From positions 1 to 60,405 of the forward strand of contig JBBPSI010000154.1 in the NCBI GenBank assembly GCA_038093515.1: a stretch of 60,405 bases of DNA. Direction: 5' to 3'. Shown piece after piece: positions 34,927-46,377 of the stretch (positions are counted from its first letter, which is position 1; the number at the start of each line of letters is the position of its first letter). The translations under genes and the position numbers were made by a program. The notes beneath the pieces were generated by a model. That model saw only the letters and a list, made by a program, of their open reading frames with translations. It searched no databases and was not told the origin of the DNA. The stretch comes from Butyriboletus loyo (lineage: Eukaryota; Basidiomycota; Agaricomycetes; Boletales; Boletaceae).

Positions 34927-35484
34927 GTGATGAGACGGGGGTGGAGGGGAGTCATCGATGGACGGTCGATGTACGTATGCGTACTATGTGTGCGGCGTTG
35001 GATGGTTGTGGTTGCGGTTGGGTGAACTATCGCTGGCACGTCGTCCGGGGATATCTGAGGGAGGCAGAAAAGTCCGAGTTGCAAAATAAAACTAGTCCCA
35101 AGTGAATGGTCGAAATGGAGTGACGCCCAGACGCTGTGACAAGTCAGTAATCCAGGTAGGCTCTCGTTGGACTCACAGATGACGAACACGTTCAAAGACT
35201 TGTCTCCGCAACGTGATGCGCAAACACCTCCTGCGAGCTTTGATTCAAGATCTGGGGGGCAGCTGGCACTCAGCCACACCGAGTAGGCTTGGTGACCCGA
35301 TTAGCGACCTTTGTTGAGACCCAGCCCCCAGATCCAGACTTCTCGAGTTGACGCTAGTCCCATGGCCCAAGTCACATAAGTTAGAAAAGACTTCAAGACC
35401 AGTACTCTTCGATTAGATTCAGACTCTGAGCAAGGCTACAGCTTCTCCAAGAGCCAACATAACCCCTCAAGTCCACAGAGCTGA
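34927..35484. other. intergenic between convergent genes
   Basis: 3' regions of the esterase and kinase genes. No further gene recognised. Confidence 0.5.
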
Positions 35485-37071
35485 CTAGTACCCAACCCCA
35501 TCGGCAAGCTCATTCTTCGTAAATACTACAATCCGATCACCAGAGGGGCGGGATTTGGCAACCAAGGACCAGCATTGACCAATGAACTCCCATTGGCGGT
35601 TATTAATGACATCCTCGGTAGGACGTCTGGGCATGACTCCCTTTGAGATTGCGTGGATGATCTGCACCTCGCGCGTATGATAGTAGTAAGGAACATTCCC
35701 TGACAAGATCTGTCAAGGAAGATATCACAATCACCACAACTGGGGGGGGGCAAAGATCAAATAAGAACAAACCTGCAACATGATACTTCCAAATGAAAAT
35801 ACGTCACTCTGATATGTCGCAACAGCCTTGAGCAGACTATCGTCACCTTCTTCGAGGCCGAGCAACTCGGGAGCCGCCCAGCGGATCGTTCCTTTGCCTT
35901 GAAATGATGTGATGAACGTGGATCCTGGTCCCAATTCGCTTAGCAGTGTCGACAAGCCAAAATCAGCGATACATGCTCTTCCAGTCGCATAAATGAGCAC
36001 GTTCGACTAGCTGATGGGTTAGTACATGGGATGTTGGGAGGACAAGAACACTTGCGCCTGAAAGGTCTCCATGGACAACTGATTGTGAATGCACTGTTAG
36101 CCACCATTTCGTCAGCAAGGGATGACCCTGTTTCACGTATAATCACATACAATACTGTAAACCAGTAGCAATATCATCGAGCTGCGACATGAAGCTCGAC
36201 GTCAGGCTACCATGTGACGACGGTGTTTAAAAGCATCACTTACCAGGACCAACCTATCTTGAGTCGTAAGGTTCACACTGTGTTCATCGAGATAAGACGT
36301 GAGAGTGCCATTCCTGACCCATGGACAAACCATGGCAGGAAATTTCCCAAAGCTCATAGTTGTTCCAAATAATGGCAGAACATTACGATGGTCCAGGCGG
36401 AGCCATACGGCGACCTCTCGACGGATCCGCTGGGAAATCGTGTCATCAAAATGTAAAACTAGACACTGGGATTCAGGGTATCCACCTTCAATTTTTTGGA
36501 CTCCTCATCGTCAGCAGAATACGTTTTAATGACTTTGATGGCAACCTGGGCGTAGTGTCAGCCAGGCTGGATGACCACCAAAGGATGATGTACTTTAATC
36601 GACTGTCCGTAGTTGTGAAACGTGCCTTCATATATATCAGCGAAACCTCCGGCTGCGAAGGGATGTTCTCCCCGTGCCACATAACCAGTGAGATCATTCG
36701 GGAATATGGTTCGACTTTCCTCGCAATGGATCTGTCAACAGCTCGAGCTGGATGTGATAAGACTTACATATCGCGCAAATCCCATGGAGTCAGTGATGCT
36801 TGTCTTTGAGGTATCACAGTGGTTACTTGACGACTCGGACTCCCTGAGCTCTCACTGTTCTGACCCCTGATGACCTGCTGCGGAAGCATAAGTCTAGATT
36901 ACGACAACACATGAAGAAACGGCTAACTGGAGGGTCAACGTCTGTGGTGCCTTTGCTAGGTAATGCTGCAGCGGGCATGCCTCGCAACTTTGACAAGGTT
37001 TGTTCGGCGCCCCGAAACCACGATGGAAGAAGCATGACGGCCTCTCTCACTGCTGGCGGCAGCACGGCCAT
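35485..37071 (-). CDS. protein kinase, tyrosine-kinase-like (TKL) type
   Basis: The model starts at ATG 37071 (MAVLPPAVREAV) and runs through about seven introns to TAG at 35485. Kinase motifs in order: an N-terminal lobe with HPFAAGGFADIYEG (Gly loop) and VAIKVIK (ATP Lys), REVAVWLRLDHRNVLPLFG, VCPWVRNGTL, a hinge, LDDIATGLQY, VVHGDLSGAN (catalytic loop with HGDL in place of HRDL), CIADFGLS (DFG), GTIRWAAPELL (APE), and DVFSFGSIMLQ. The C-terminal lobe ends with a shortened MPRRPTEDVIN...QCW block. HGDLSxxN and WAAPE forms are typical of the expanded TKL-like kinases of Agaricomycetes. Targets unknown. A 2.3-kb minisatellite begins about 200 bp upstream of the start codon. Confidence 0.85.
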
Positions 37072-37267
37072 TGGATCGCGGAGATAGGAACGGACCTATA
37101 AGGGTTTGGGAAGACAGGGGAGTACGGTTCATGGGGTGAGTGGACTATACACACTTTGATGGAAGGATCATCATCACGTGTGCTGCTCCCCCCGTCTCGT
37201 TGCTTGGATTGTTTTTTCTTAACGAAATTAAAGTAGGGGCAATGGGCAACGGGGCAAGCGGGGAGTC

Positions 37268-39610
37268 AGCGACTACTCACGGGCTAAATGAGGAGCGAGA
37301 AGGGACAGACGGTCTGTGAGATAGTAATGTGAGTGTAGTACCAAGGATCACTCACCGTCTAGATGGGACACGGACAGTCTGTGAAATAGCGGGGGAAATA
37401 GGGAGTCGACAGTTATTCACCTCCTAGACGAGAGGCAAGAAGCATGAGACAGCTTGTGAGACAGCAGTGCCAGCATGGTGCCAACGATCACTAACCAGCT
37501 AGATGGGACACAAGAAGGGTGAGACGGTCTGTGAGACATAGGGAGAACAGGGAGTCGATGATCACTCACCTCCTAGATGGGATGGAAGAAGGGTGAGATG
37601 GTACTGTGAGATAGTGACGAGAAGAGGGAGTCAACGATCACTCACCTCCTAAATGGGAGGCGAGAAGGCAGAGACAGGCCGTGAGACAGTGAGGAGAACC
37701 AAGGATCGATGATCACTCACATCCTGGATCGTATGCAAGAGGGGTGAGACAGCGGGGCGACAAGGGAGTCGATAATCACTTACGGGCTGGATGGGAGGTA
37801 GGAAGGGAGAAGTAGTCTGTAAGACAGCGGGAAAAGCAGGAAACCGATAATCACTCACTCCCTAGACAGGACGTGAGAAGGGAGGGACAATCTGTGGAAC
37901 AGGAAGCCAATGATTACTCACATACTAGACGAAACGCAAAAGGGGGTAGGTAGTGTGTAAGACAGCAGTGCGAGCATGGTTCTAACGATCTCGCTCACCA
38001 ACTAGACAGGATGTAAGAAGAGAGAGACAGGATGTGAGACAGTGGGGGGAACAGGGGGCCGATGATCACTCACCTCCTGGACGGGACGCGAGAAGGGAGA
38101 GACAGTCCATGAGACAGGGGGGCAAGTAGGGTGCCAACCATTACTCACCTCCTAGACGGGACACGAAAGGGGAGAAACAATTCGCAAGACAGCACAGCGA
38201 GCAGGAAGCAGACGATCACTCACTCCCTAGATGGGACGCGAGAAGAAAGCGAGGGTCTGTGAGACAGCAGGTCGAAGAGAGTTGACGACCACTCACGAGC
38301 TGGAGGGGGACGAGAAGAGATAGATAATCTGTGAGACAGAGGAGCGAGCAGGTAGTCGACGATCACTTACGGGCTGGATGGGACGCGAGAAGAAACAGAA
38401 ACAGTCTGTGACACAGCGGGGCGAACGGAAGGCCGACAATCACTCACAGGCTAGATGCGACACAGGAAGGAAGAGACCGTCTGTGAGATAACGGGGCGAG
38501 CAGGGAGCCGAAAATCACTCACAAACTGGATGGGATACGAGATGCGGACTGTGAAACAGCAGGGCAAACAGAAAGTTGATAATCACTCACCCCCTAGATG
38601 GGGCATGAGAAGGGAGTGTCTGTGAGATAGCGAAGGAGCAGGGTACCAGCAATCACTCACTCCCTAGATGGAACACGAGAAGACAGCGACGGACTGTGAG
38701 ACAGCGGGCCGACCAGGGAGCCGACGATCACTCACAAACTGGGCAGAATACGAGAATGGAGACACGGTCTATGAGACAGCGGGCCGAGCAGGGAGCCGAC
38801 CATCACTCACATCCTGTATGGGACGCAAGAAGGGTGAGACAGCGGGCCGAGCAGGGTCCCGACGATCACTCACCTCCTAGAAGGAAGTGAGAACGAAGAG
38901 ACGGCTTGTCAGACGGCGGGGCGAAGGGGGAGTCGACAATCACTCACAAACTAGATGGGATGCGAAGTCTGAGACAACGGCGTGAGCAGGGAGCCAACGA
39001 TCACTTACATCCTAGATGAGACGCAAGAAAGGAAATAGGATAGTTTGTGGGACAGCGGGACAGGCAGAGAGCCGACGATCACTCACATCCTGAATGGGAA
39101 GCAAGAAGAGTGAGAGAGCAGCAGGGTAAGCAGGGTCCCAACGATCACTCACCTCCTAGACAGGAGGCGAGAACGAAGAGACGGCTTGTCAGACAGCAAG
39201 GCGAAGAGGGAGCCGACAATCACTCACAAACTAAATGGGATGTGGGGTCTGAGACAACAGCGCGAGCAGGGAACCAACGATCACTCACATCCTGGACAGG
39301 ACGCAAGGGAGACGGTCTGTGAACAGCAGCGCAAGTATGGCGCCAATAATCACTCACATACTAGAAGGATGCAACAAAAGAGAGACGGTCTGTGAGAAAG
39401 TGATGCGAACTGAGAATCGACGATCACTCACGAACTAGATGGGACGCAAGAAGGAAAAGACGGTCTGTGAGACAGCAGGGCGAGTTGAGAGACGACGGTC
39501 ACTCACTCGCTGGACGGGACACGAGAAGGGAGAGACGGTCTGACAGCAGCATGGGCAGGGAGCCGACTATCACTCACTCGCTGGACGGAACACGAGATCG
39601 GACAAGTGAT
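37268..39610. repeat. large degenerate minisatellite, about 32 copies of a ~72-bp unit
   Basis: The core GATCACTCAC (or a close variant), followed by a CTAG/CTGGATGGGA-like segment and later GTGAGACAG and GAGCAGGGAG, recurs about 32 times from 37.27 to 39.61 kb. Spacing between cores varies from 61 to 80 bp and averages about 72. All copies have the same orientation. Units differ by substitutions and indels, and the variable spacing shifts the frame, so it is not one coding repeat. In the last third a higher-order period of about 275 bp (four units) is visible: 38868-39143 and 39144-39420 share the same succession of unit variants. No gene lies inside. Confidence 0.9.
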
Positions 39611-42200
39611 GAATTGATGACCTCCAGTCAGGCGGCTGCTCAAAAATACAACTCTACAATAGCTCACCATTCCGGAGAGTTTTGAACTAAGATCGGCCTG
39701 AGTAACTCAACGAAAGACGAAAGCGTTACTTTGCGACCAGGGTACGACAAAGTTCTGTCTCAACTCCGCCCGAATAGTCAAGCTGGCGATCGTCACTGTA
39801 CTCACAACGGTTTCTCAAAATGTACTACATCGCGATGTATAGGGTCAAGCTCCCATTCAGCCGTCGGATGTCTTACGTCGGCCTTGTCGTTTACATGGAG
39901 CGTTGCGAAGGATTGCGATCGAATAATGGACTACTCTAAGGCAGCCGATGCCCGAGTCGAATAATTAGTGAGTGACTTAGAAGTACTGTTGGGAAGAATA
40001 ATCTAAATAGGTGAGGTGGCAATAAACGTCGTCCGCTGTAGGCTGCGTCCTTGAAAGTACGCATTGCGAAATACACGACACGAAAGTCGAAGATCGACAG
40101 CATACACACACCTAGACGATCGGAATCGCGTGAGTACGCTGTGCCCAGTATTCCCAGTCGTCAGGAATGATGTCTGGGGCTGCTGTCAAGGTGCGCTTGA
40201 GCGCTGAGCGGACTATGGCGCACATGCCTGGTCAGGTGTCCATGTTGGTGCTCAACTATGATCTATGGGAGTTCATCGGGAGGTCAAGAATGCCGGAAGT
40301 CACAGTAGCATGTGTACCGATATCAATGACACCTGGAGCTATAAGTGGTCCTGGTCAAGACCCGAGTGGGCAAGTGGGCCGAGCATGCTAAAAGTGACAT
40401 TGCCCAAAGGTACATAGTGGCTATCAAGTCACCAGTGGGAGTCGAAGGCCGAATGATTGTCGTGGTAAAACTTGGCTTGAACTGACATTTATATATGCCA
40501 GGCGGAGTCGAGTGGTTTCTGATTCACCATTTCATGGAACGTTAGTACAAGTTTCCCCGCTTGATCAGATCCTTACCAAAATAGATAGTCGAATCGCCAT
40601 TAACTTGGAGAGTACCACCCAGCGCTAGTGCCCGTCCCACTGGCAGATTTGTACTACCAACCGCAAAAATATCTAATCAGCTCAATTAATTTCGGATCAA
40701 TTCTGTGCATACCAAGGCCACTAAGACTTAAGCACAGATTAACCATTAGCTATGCAATTTGCCATGCACTGTTACATCAACAATAAACTTACATAGCATA
40801 AGAAAGGCCAAGATATTGGACCTACAGCACTGTCAATTTGGAACTCATGCAATGGGCTCCTTGTGTGCATTTATACTCACCAAAACAAAAATTGATGAGA
40901 CCCACATCCAGGGTCTGCACTGTCAGACTGTCAGGGGCCCAGTGCTTGCCTGATAGCCATTGCTTCCTTACCCAAACATAGTCTATCTTTGAATGTTGTC
41001 AGAAAACAAATAGGATATAGAGCGAAATAATATACCTCACTCGAAAAGGTGAGGACTGCAGAGGTAGGATTGCAATGGCACTTCAGAGCGAAAATGATAG
41101 TATGCACATAAGAACTCACGATAATCATATATGACAGCGGTGACAATGACAACTGTGCTGGTCTATAAGATTAATCGTTGACTGAAGGTATGAGTGACTG
41201 TACAGGATGCATAGTTATTTGTCTGTAGCAGTTCCAAAGCTGACAATATATCAGAGGACATGGCAGGTACACGAGAAATAGCAACCTGAATGTATGATGG
41301 TTTAACAATAAACAAAGATCGAGAATTGGGGAGAGGCTGCCAGTAGTTCAGTTTGCTTTCCCCTGGCAGTTATATCTTGTACTGGGTGTATTAAACATCT
41401 GTTTCAAGACTCTTTTTAGATCAAGTGATACATGTTCTGCAAACACACGACCCTGATGGTGTGGTGATGGGAGGCGACGTGAGAACATCGTCGTTGCATT
41501 GTATATACAGTTGATGATCCACATTAACCTACCTTTAAATTTGGGTACCAATGAATCGGTGATCAAAAATTTAGTAATGATGAAAATGTTAATGAGTGGT
41601 GCCTCCCCGTCATCCTGGTGAGGGAGATCTGGCTGCGGACAATGCCAAGAATGACAGTTGCTTCTGCCAATAATGATGTGAACCGTGATTGGCGTTGATC
41701 AGGCCAACATTCATTGGTAATGATAGCAACTTGTCGTAACCTGTCAGTGGTTGCGCATCAGCATCTCTGGGTAAAGTCCAGGCCAGATACATACTAAAAA
41801 TGTCAATGGAGGGACATCGTCTGTGTTAGGTGTCTCGCGCGACTGCTTCAGTTTCAACATGGGACCGAGTTGAAGGCCGAAGTCAGGATGATGGATCACT
41901 GAGACACGCCCCATCTTCTCTCCTGACCCGCGATGCCAACCGAAACATGCCCGCGCAATGCCCGCCCTTCCCCATGGAGTTCAATTCAATGAACGAAATT
42001 AGTCGAAAACCAGTCGGAATCAATCCTGACAAGGATCTCGGCTAGCTGGGTGACTTGTCCCACTATTGAAGCCACGAACCCTCTCTCGCGTCCCTCTCTG
42101 CATCAGGCTCATCCCGATGCATGTATCAAGGAATGAACCCCAAAATCCGTATACCGTGATTGCGCCTGTATCTCCTTCCCTGACTCTATGTGCATCATCA
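39611..42200. other. gene-poor region
   Basis: About 2.6 kb after the minisatellite with frequent stops in all frames and an AT-rich middle (about 40550-41600). I see no recognisable gene, RNA or repeat. Confidence 0.45.
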
Positions 42201-42563
42201 CCACCGAGACCACACAATCAATCGAACGCCCATCTTGAATTCATCGACAAATCATGGCATTGTGTGTGCGTCCACTGTTCGTCAAGGACAACCCCCCTGA
42301 CTACACACTCCACCCCTTCCAGCGGTTGGGTCGAGAGGTTCGGCCCGGGACAGAATCTTGAATGACATGTGGGGAGTCTGGACTCGAACACGTAAAATTT
42401 AAATTCGCCAGTCCAAGGCTTGGTCAAGACTTCCACAGCCACCTGTCGCGATCAGTCCTGCTTCGATCCGAGCTGCAATGACGCATGTCCAACATGAAAT
42501 TGAACGTCGGTGAACCATCCGAAATCGATATCCCCGTTTGCGGTCGACGAGGTCACCGACTAC

Positions 42564-42960
42564 GCATTGCTGATATATCCCTTTTTCCATGAAAGGTTAT
42601 GTAACAAGGGCGCGATCAAGTAGATACCTGCGGCCGAAGGGCAATAAACAGGTGGACCAATGGAGACTTACTTGAGCTCCCCCGAGGACTATGGGAGTAT
42701 CCATCGCAACAAACAGGGTCAGAATAAGAGTCAAAAGGTGGCATAGACTGCGGCGGACTCGACAGGCATCACGACGACTGTACACTCCGTCACATGAGCT
42801 GGTCGGAGCCGCTGCACCATGGTGCGTCTGTAGAGCGGCAATCAGATGACGATGAGAAGTATTACGACGATGTTGATAGTGAGACACCAAAAGGGCCAGC
42901 TTAGAACGTGTGTTATGGTGCGAGCAGGACGAGGTGGGTCAGTGGTTACGAAATACTCGT
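42564..42960 (-). pseudogene. fragment of a fungal multi-pass (7-TM) membrane protein gene
   Basis: The minus strand shows SWPFWCLTINIVVILLIVI, then an in-frame stop, LYRRTMVQRLRP, ECTVVVMPVESAAVYATF, a one-base shift to HLLTLILTLFVA, and across a plausible intron YLIAPLLHNLSW. The loop Arg-Arg, the helix with PVESAAVYA, the next hydrophobic helix and IAPLL in this order resemble the C-terminal three helices of an abundant uncharacterised 7-TM family in mushrooms. The stop and the frameshift suggest a pseudogene. The N-terminal helices could not be found in 43.0-43.6 kb. Confidence 0.4.
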
Positions 42961-43769
42961 ATCTAGCCAGTTCGTCAGCGTCGACCATCATGAAGGGATG
43001 AAAACATACTCGCCACGCGTCGTACTAATATCTGCCGGCTCGGACCAACCTTTGACATCAGTATAACAAACCGAGATACAGCGAGAGCCCCGGAACATGG
43101 TTGCCTATGGCGTGATGAATCCGGGGACCTGTCATTCTCGTCCGAAGGCATTACTGGTGTCAACGAAGTTTGTGGGTGAGGAAAACCGTTCGAGTTCCAA
43201 AAAGACACGTACGTACGTGCAGCACTCACTTGTGCGAGTAGTGAATACGAAAACAGAGGCTGTGTCATTGAATGTGAGTGACGCGGTTCGGGTTCGGGCG
43301 GTGCAATCATTCGTCTCCCATTTGGCGGAAAAGATGCTTCTGGGTAAGAGCGCTCGGGGGTCGTGGAATGCACGTATTTTGTGGAGCGGGGTGGCGCAAG
43401 TGAGTCTGATGGGGATGGTAAACCTGTCGTGAAACGAGTCCTGAGGTCAAGACATGATGAACGCTCACAAAAGAACCACGTTTGGCAATGAGGCAAAATG
43501 TCACGGATGTTGACCACTTGTCTGGTCTTCGCAAGGAGGTCACTTGGGTTGGATGCGAGCACGAATAAGCGCCAAAGACACGAGGCGGTTACAATTGCGA
43601 CCCATATGGAGAATAATTAAGGAAATGTGTCTATGGAGTAGCTTGGCGCACCACGAGTGAACCGAAACTACCTTTCTTGCACTCTTTGAACGCCACGACA
43701 GTGTACCATCGCTGAGGATGTCATCGACAAAGACTGGTGTGTAGCAGCTGCAAACAGTGATAGGTTTAA
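42961..43769. other. intergenic
   Basis: No recognisable gene. It may contain further remnants of the 7-TM gene and the promoter of the WD40 gene. Confidence 0.4.
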
Positions 43770-45840
43770 ATGCTGACAATTCGGCAAGACCCAACAATAG
43801 TACTCGATACCGGTCGCTCTGGTACAGTGTGGGCAGTCGCATTCGAGTCGGACGGAAAGCATCTTTTTGCCGGGAGTGTTGACGGGATTCAACGATTTCG
43901 ACTTGAAGACAATCAAGTGGTCGGAAAACAAACCGGAATGAACTTACATGCCCTCTCTGTGTCGAGAGATTGCAAGTGGATAGTCTGTGGCATTGCGCAC
44001 GGTGCAAGTGTGTGGGATGCAGAGATGCATGAAAAAGTCATCCATGTGGAGGACGGAAATGTAGTGGCTACAGTTGATTTCTCCCCAGAGTCGACAAGGT
44101 TCACCACTGGGACCGGCGACACAGCGAGTGTCTGGAGCATGAGTGGGAAGAGACTGGTTGGCCCGCTTCGACACGTCAAAGATGTCAATGGAGTCAAATT
44201 TTCGCCAAATGGCGAGCACATCGCCACTTCCTGTTCTCGAGGCTCAATCCGCGTTTTCGACAGTCGCAACGGCGATGCGCTCATCATCATCGAAACTGAA
44301 ATAACCACAAGAAGAATAGCCACTCCACTTGCATGGTCCAATGACGGCCAACAATTCTTTGCGGTAACAAACGACGACAAAATCAAGTGTTTTGCTGTGT
44401 CCACAGGGTCCCAGCTCGCCGAATCACCGGCTTTCCGCCGCAGGGGGATCAAGTCCATCGTTCTAGCAGCGAATGGCAAATTTATTGCTGCATATGGAGG
44501 GTCTTCCATCTTTTTCCTGGACACATCAGCGCTCACCCAGATTGGCTCTGACCTCGAGGACAGCAGTTCAATATACTCGATCACCCTGTCGCCAGACAAT
44601 GGTTCTCTGGCGACTGGACGAGAGGACGCGAAAGTCTCTGTGCGTGACCTCGCTCATATTCTCCCCGAATTGTATGTAAGTATTGGTCTATTCGCCATGT
44701 TGGCATCAGCACTACCTCATGACGCGCAATATTAGACATCTACCTTGAACGTACAACAACCAGACGAGCCGCCTCCAACCCCGGGTAGTCAGGACAGTAA
44801 ACCAACCGGCTCTGATGTGGTAGGATTTGCCATTCCATCACCAACATAAGCTGTCCTGACTGCCTCGGTTGTACATATACCAGGACGACCACGGGAAATC
44901 AAACCCAACGGAGCCCAAGACACACAACGGAGACGGCAGTAGTGATCTCGAGGTATCCATTCGTTCTTTTCCCGTTCGATGCGAGTTCTCACGATCGTGT
45001 AGGTTGATGTGCCATCGAGCGCGCCCGCTCCCGAGTTCAACTTCGACGAGGTCAGTGCTCGCTATATTCTCCTCTTACTTACGTGCTGACGCTGTTGCAG
45101 CCACCATCTCCAGCAGCCTCAGAGGTAGAGCAGTCACCAGGGGAACATCGCGACGCTGTAGAGTCATCTTGGGGTGTTCCGGTGTTTAAAAAATGGGTAC
45201 AGACGAGGATGAAGAAGAGCGAGAAGGGACCCACTTCGCATATGCCCAGTCCTGTTTCCAGAAAGTCCTATCTGCCTGCCGATCATCAATCTCCTTCCCA
45301 GTCACCAGCGAGAGTGGATGACATGAATGACGGTCCTTCGTGGATGGCTGCAGGTAAACGTAAGCGAGTGAGTGTTCTTCATACACAATCGGATCCGGTG
45401 CGTTTAATACATCGTCTTAGCGAACGGTCGCAAAATATGCTGCAAAACCAAAGGTTCTGTTGGTCCTCGAGTTTGTATGCAAAGACTAATCAGATATTAC
45501 AGGGCAAATCACCTATTACCAAGGCTGCTGCCCCCCGCGATTCAAACAAAAACGGTTCTCCCAGCGGGCAAGGCTCTGGAGATCAAACGCAAGGAAGCTC
45601 GGTGCGTCTTTTTCTGATTATGTACCACATTATGAACCTCATTTCATATTAGGTCCAACAAACGAACGATCCATCTCCACCCTCGGCCGGGCCGGTCCGT
45701 CTAACGGTGCGTGTACTTCCTTTCGCTTACCTATCGGACTGATTGGATTATTCCAGCGAGAATCGGACAAGGCAATCCTTTCGATCGCGTTTCCCGCTTG
45801 GATGTGTTTTGGCTCGGGTACCGGCGATGGGACCCATTGA
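43770..45840 (+). CDS. WD40-repeat protein with disordered C-terminal tail
   Basis: Exon 1 (43770-44675) encodes 302 residues of WD40-type repeats: blades start near TVWAVAFESDGKHLFAGS, LSVSRDCKWIVCG, TVDFSPESTRFTTGT, VKFSPNGEHIATS, PLAWSNDGQQFF and ITLSPDNGSLATG, with RVFDSRNG and VWDAE at strand d. Exons 44736-44819, 45003-45050 and from 45101 on, to a stop at 45838-45840, add a Pro/Ser-rich, disordered tail (EPPPTPGSQDS, APAPEFNFDE). The propeller is a clear paralogue of the WD40 part of the gene at 52179-56395: both share VWDA, ERLVGPL/QRLVGPL-type turns and the DSRNG motif. Unlike that gene it has no TPR or HET part. A scaffold or partner role is inference. Confidence 0.8.
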
Positions 45841-46377
45841 TCTACTATGTGAATCGTCACAATACATGAAAGTACCATTCTGAATCGCGAGTATCTGGAA
45901 GAGTTCATGTTACCCTGTACCACTATCAAGTCTGACTTCTTACCAAGTGTGCGGGCGCGGTGGCAGTGCTGACAAGGGTCTGATATTGATATTCGAACGA
46001 GGAAGAAGACGCCCTTCCCTCGCATGATTTATTGGAACTTTTTGTTGTTGGATATCCCCATGCTGCTGGTTCGCTGGGATCTAGACTGTAAAGGTGTCCG
46101 TGGTCGTGTTCAATCCACTGATTCCACTCTTGCACGCCAGTCAGGCCTCATTGGTATGATTCATCTCGTCGCATGTCGGTGAAACCTGTGTGGACGTCAA
46201 GAGTCTCCGTCACTCTCAACTAGGACGATCGAGAACGCATTGATATTGGTCGACGAGTCCAACATACAAATATCAGTATCTGGAATACATTCATGATCGT
46301 ACCAGCGAGTGAGCAGCTTGGACCATTCATGGCCACGCCCGCCACTCGACTTCTTTCGTCTTTACATCGGAACCGTG
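45841..46377. other. intergenic between convergent genes
   Basis: 3' regions of the WD40 and GH5 genes. Nothing recognised. Confidence 0.5.

Noticed and set aside
37268..39610. CRISPR-like array or coding tandem-repeat protein
   Set aside because: Units are degenerate along their full length with variable 61-80 bp period and no unique spacers, and the frame is not kept. CRISPR is not expected in a fungal nucleus.
41348..41792. Minus-strand frames in the AT-rich region
   Set aside because: Short, no shared motifs, not joinable by plausible introns.
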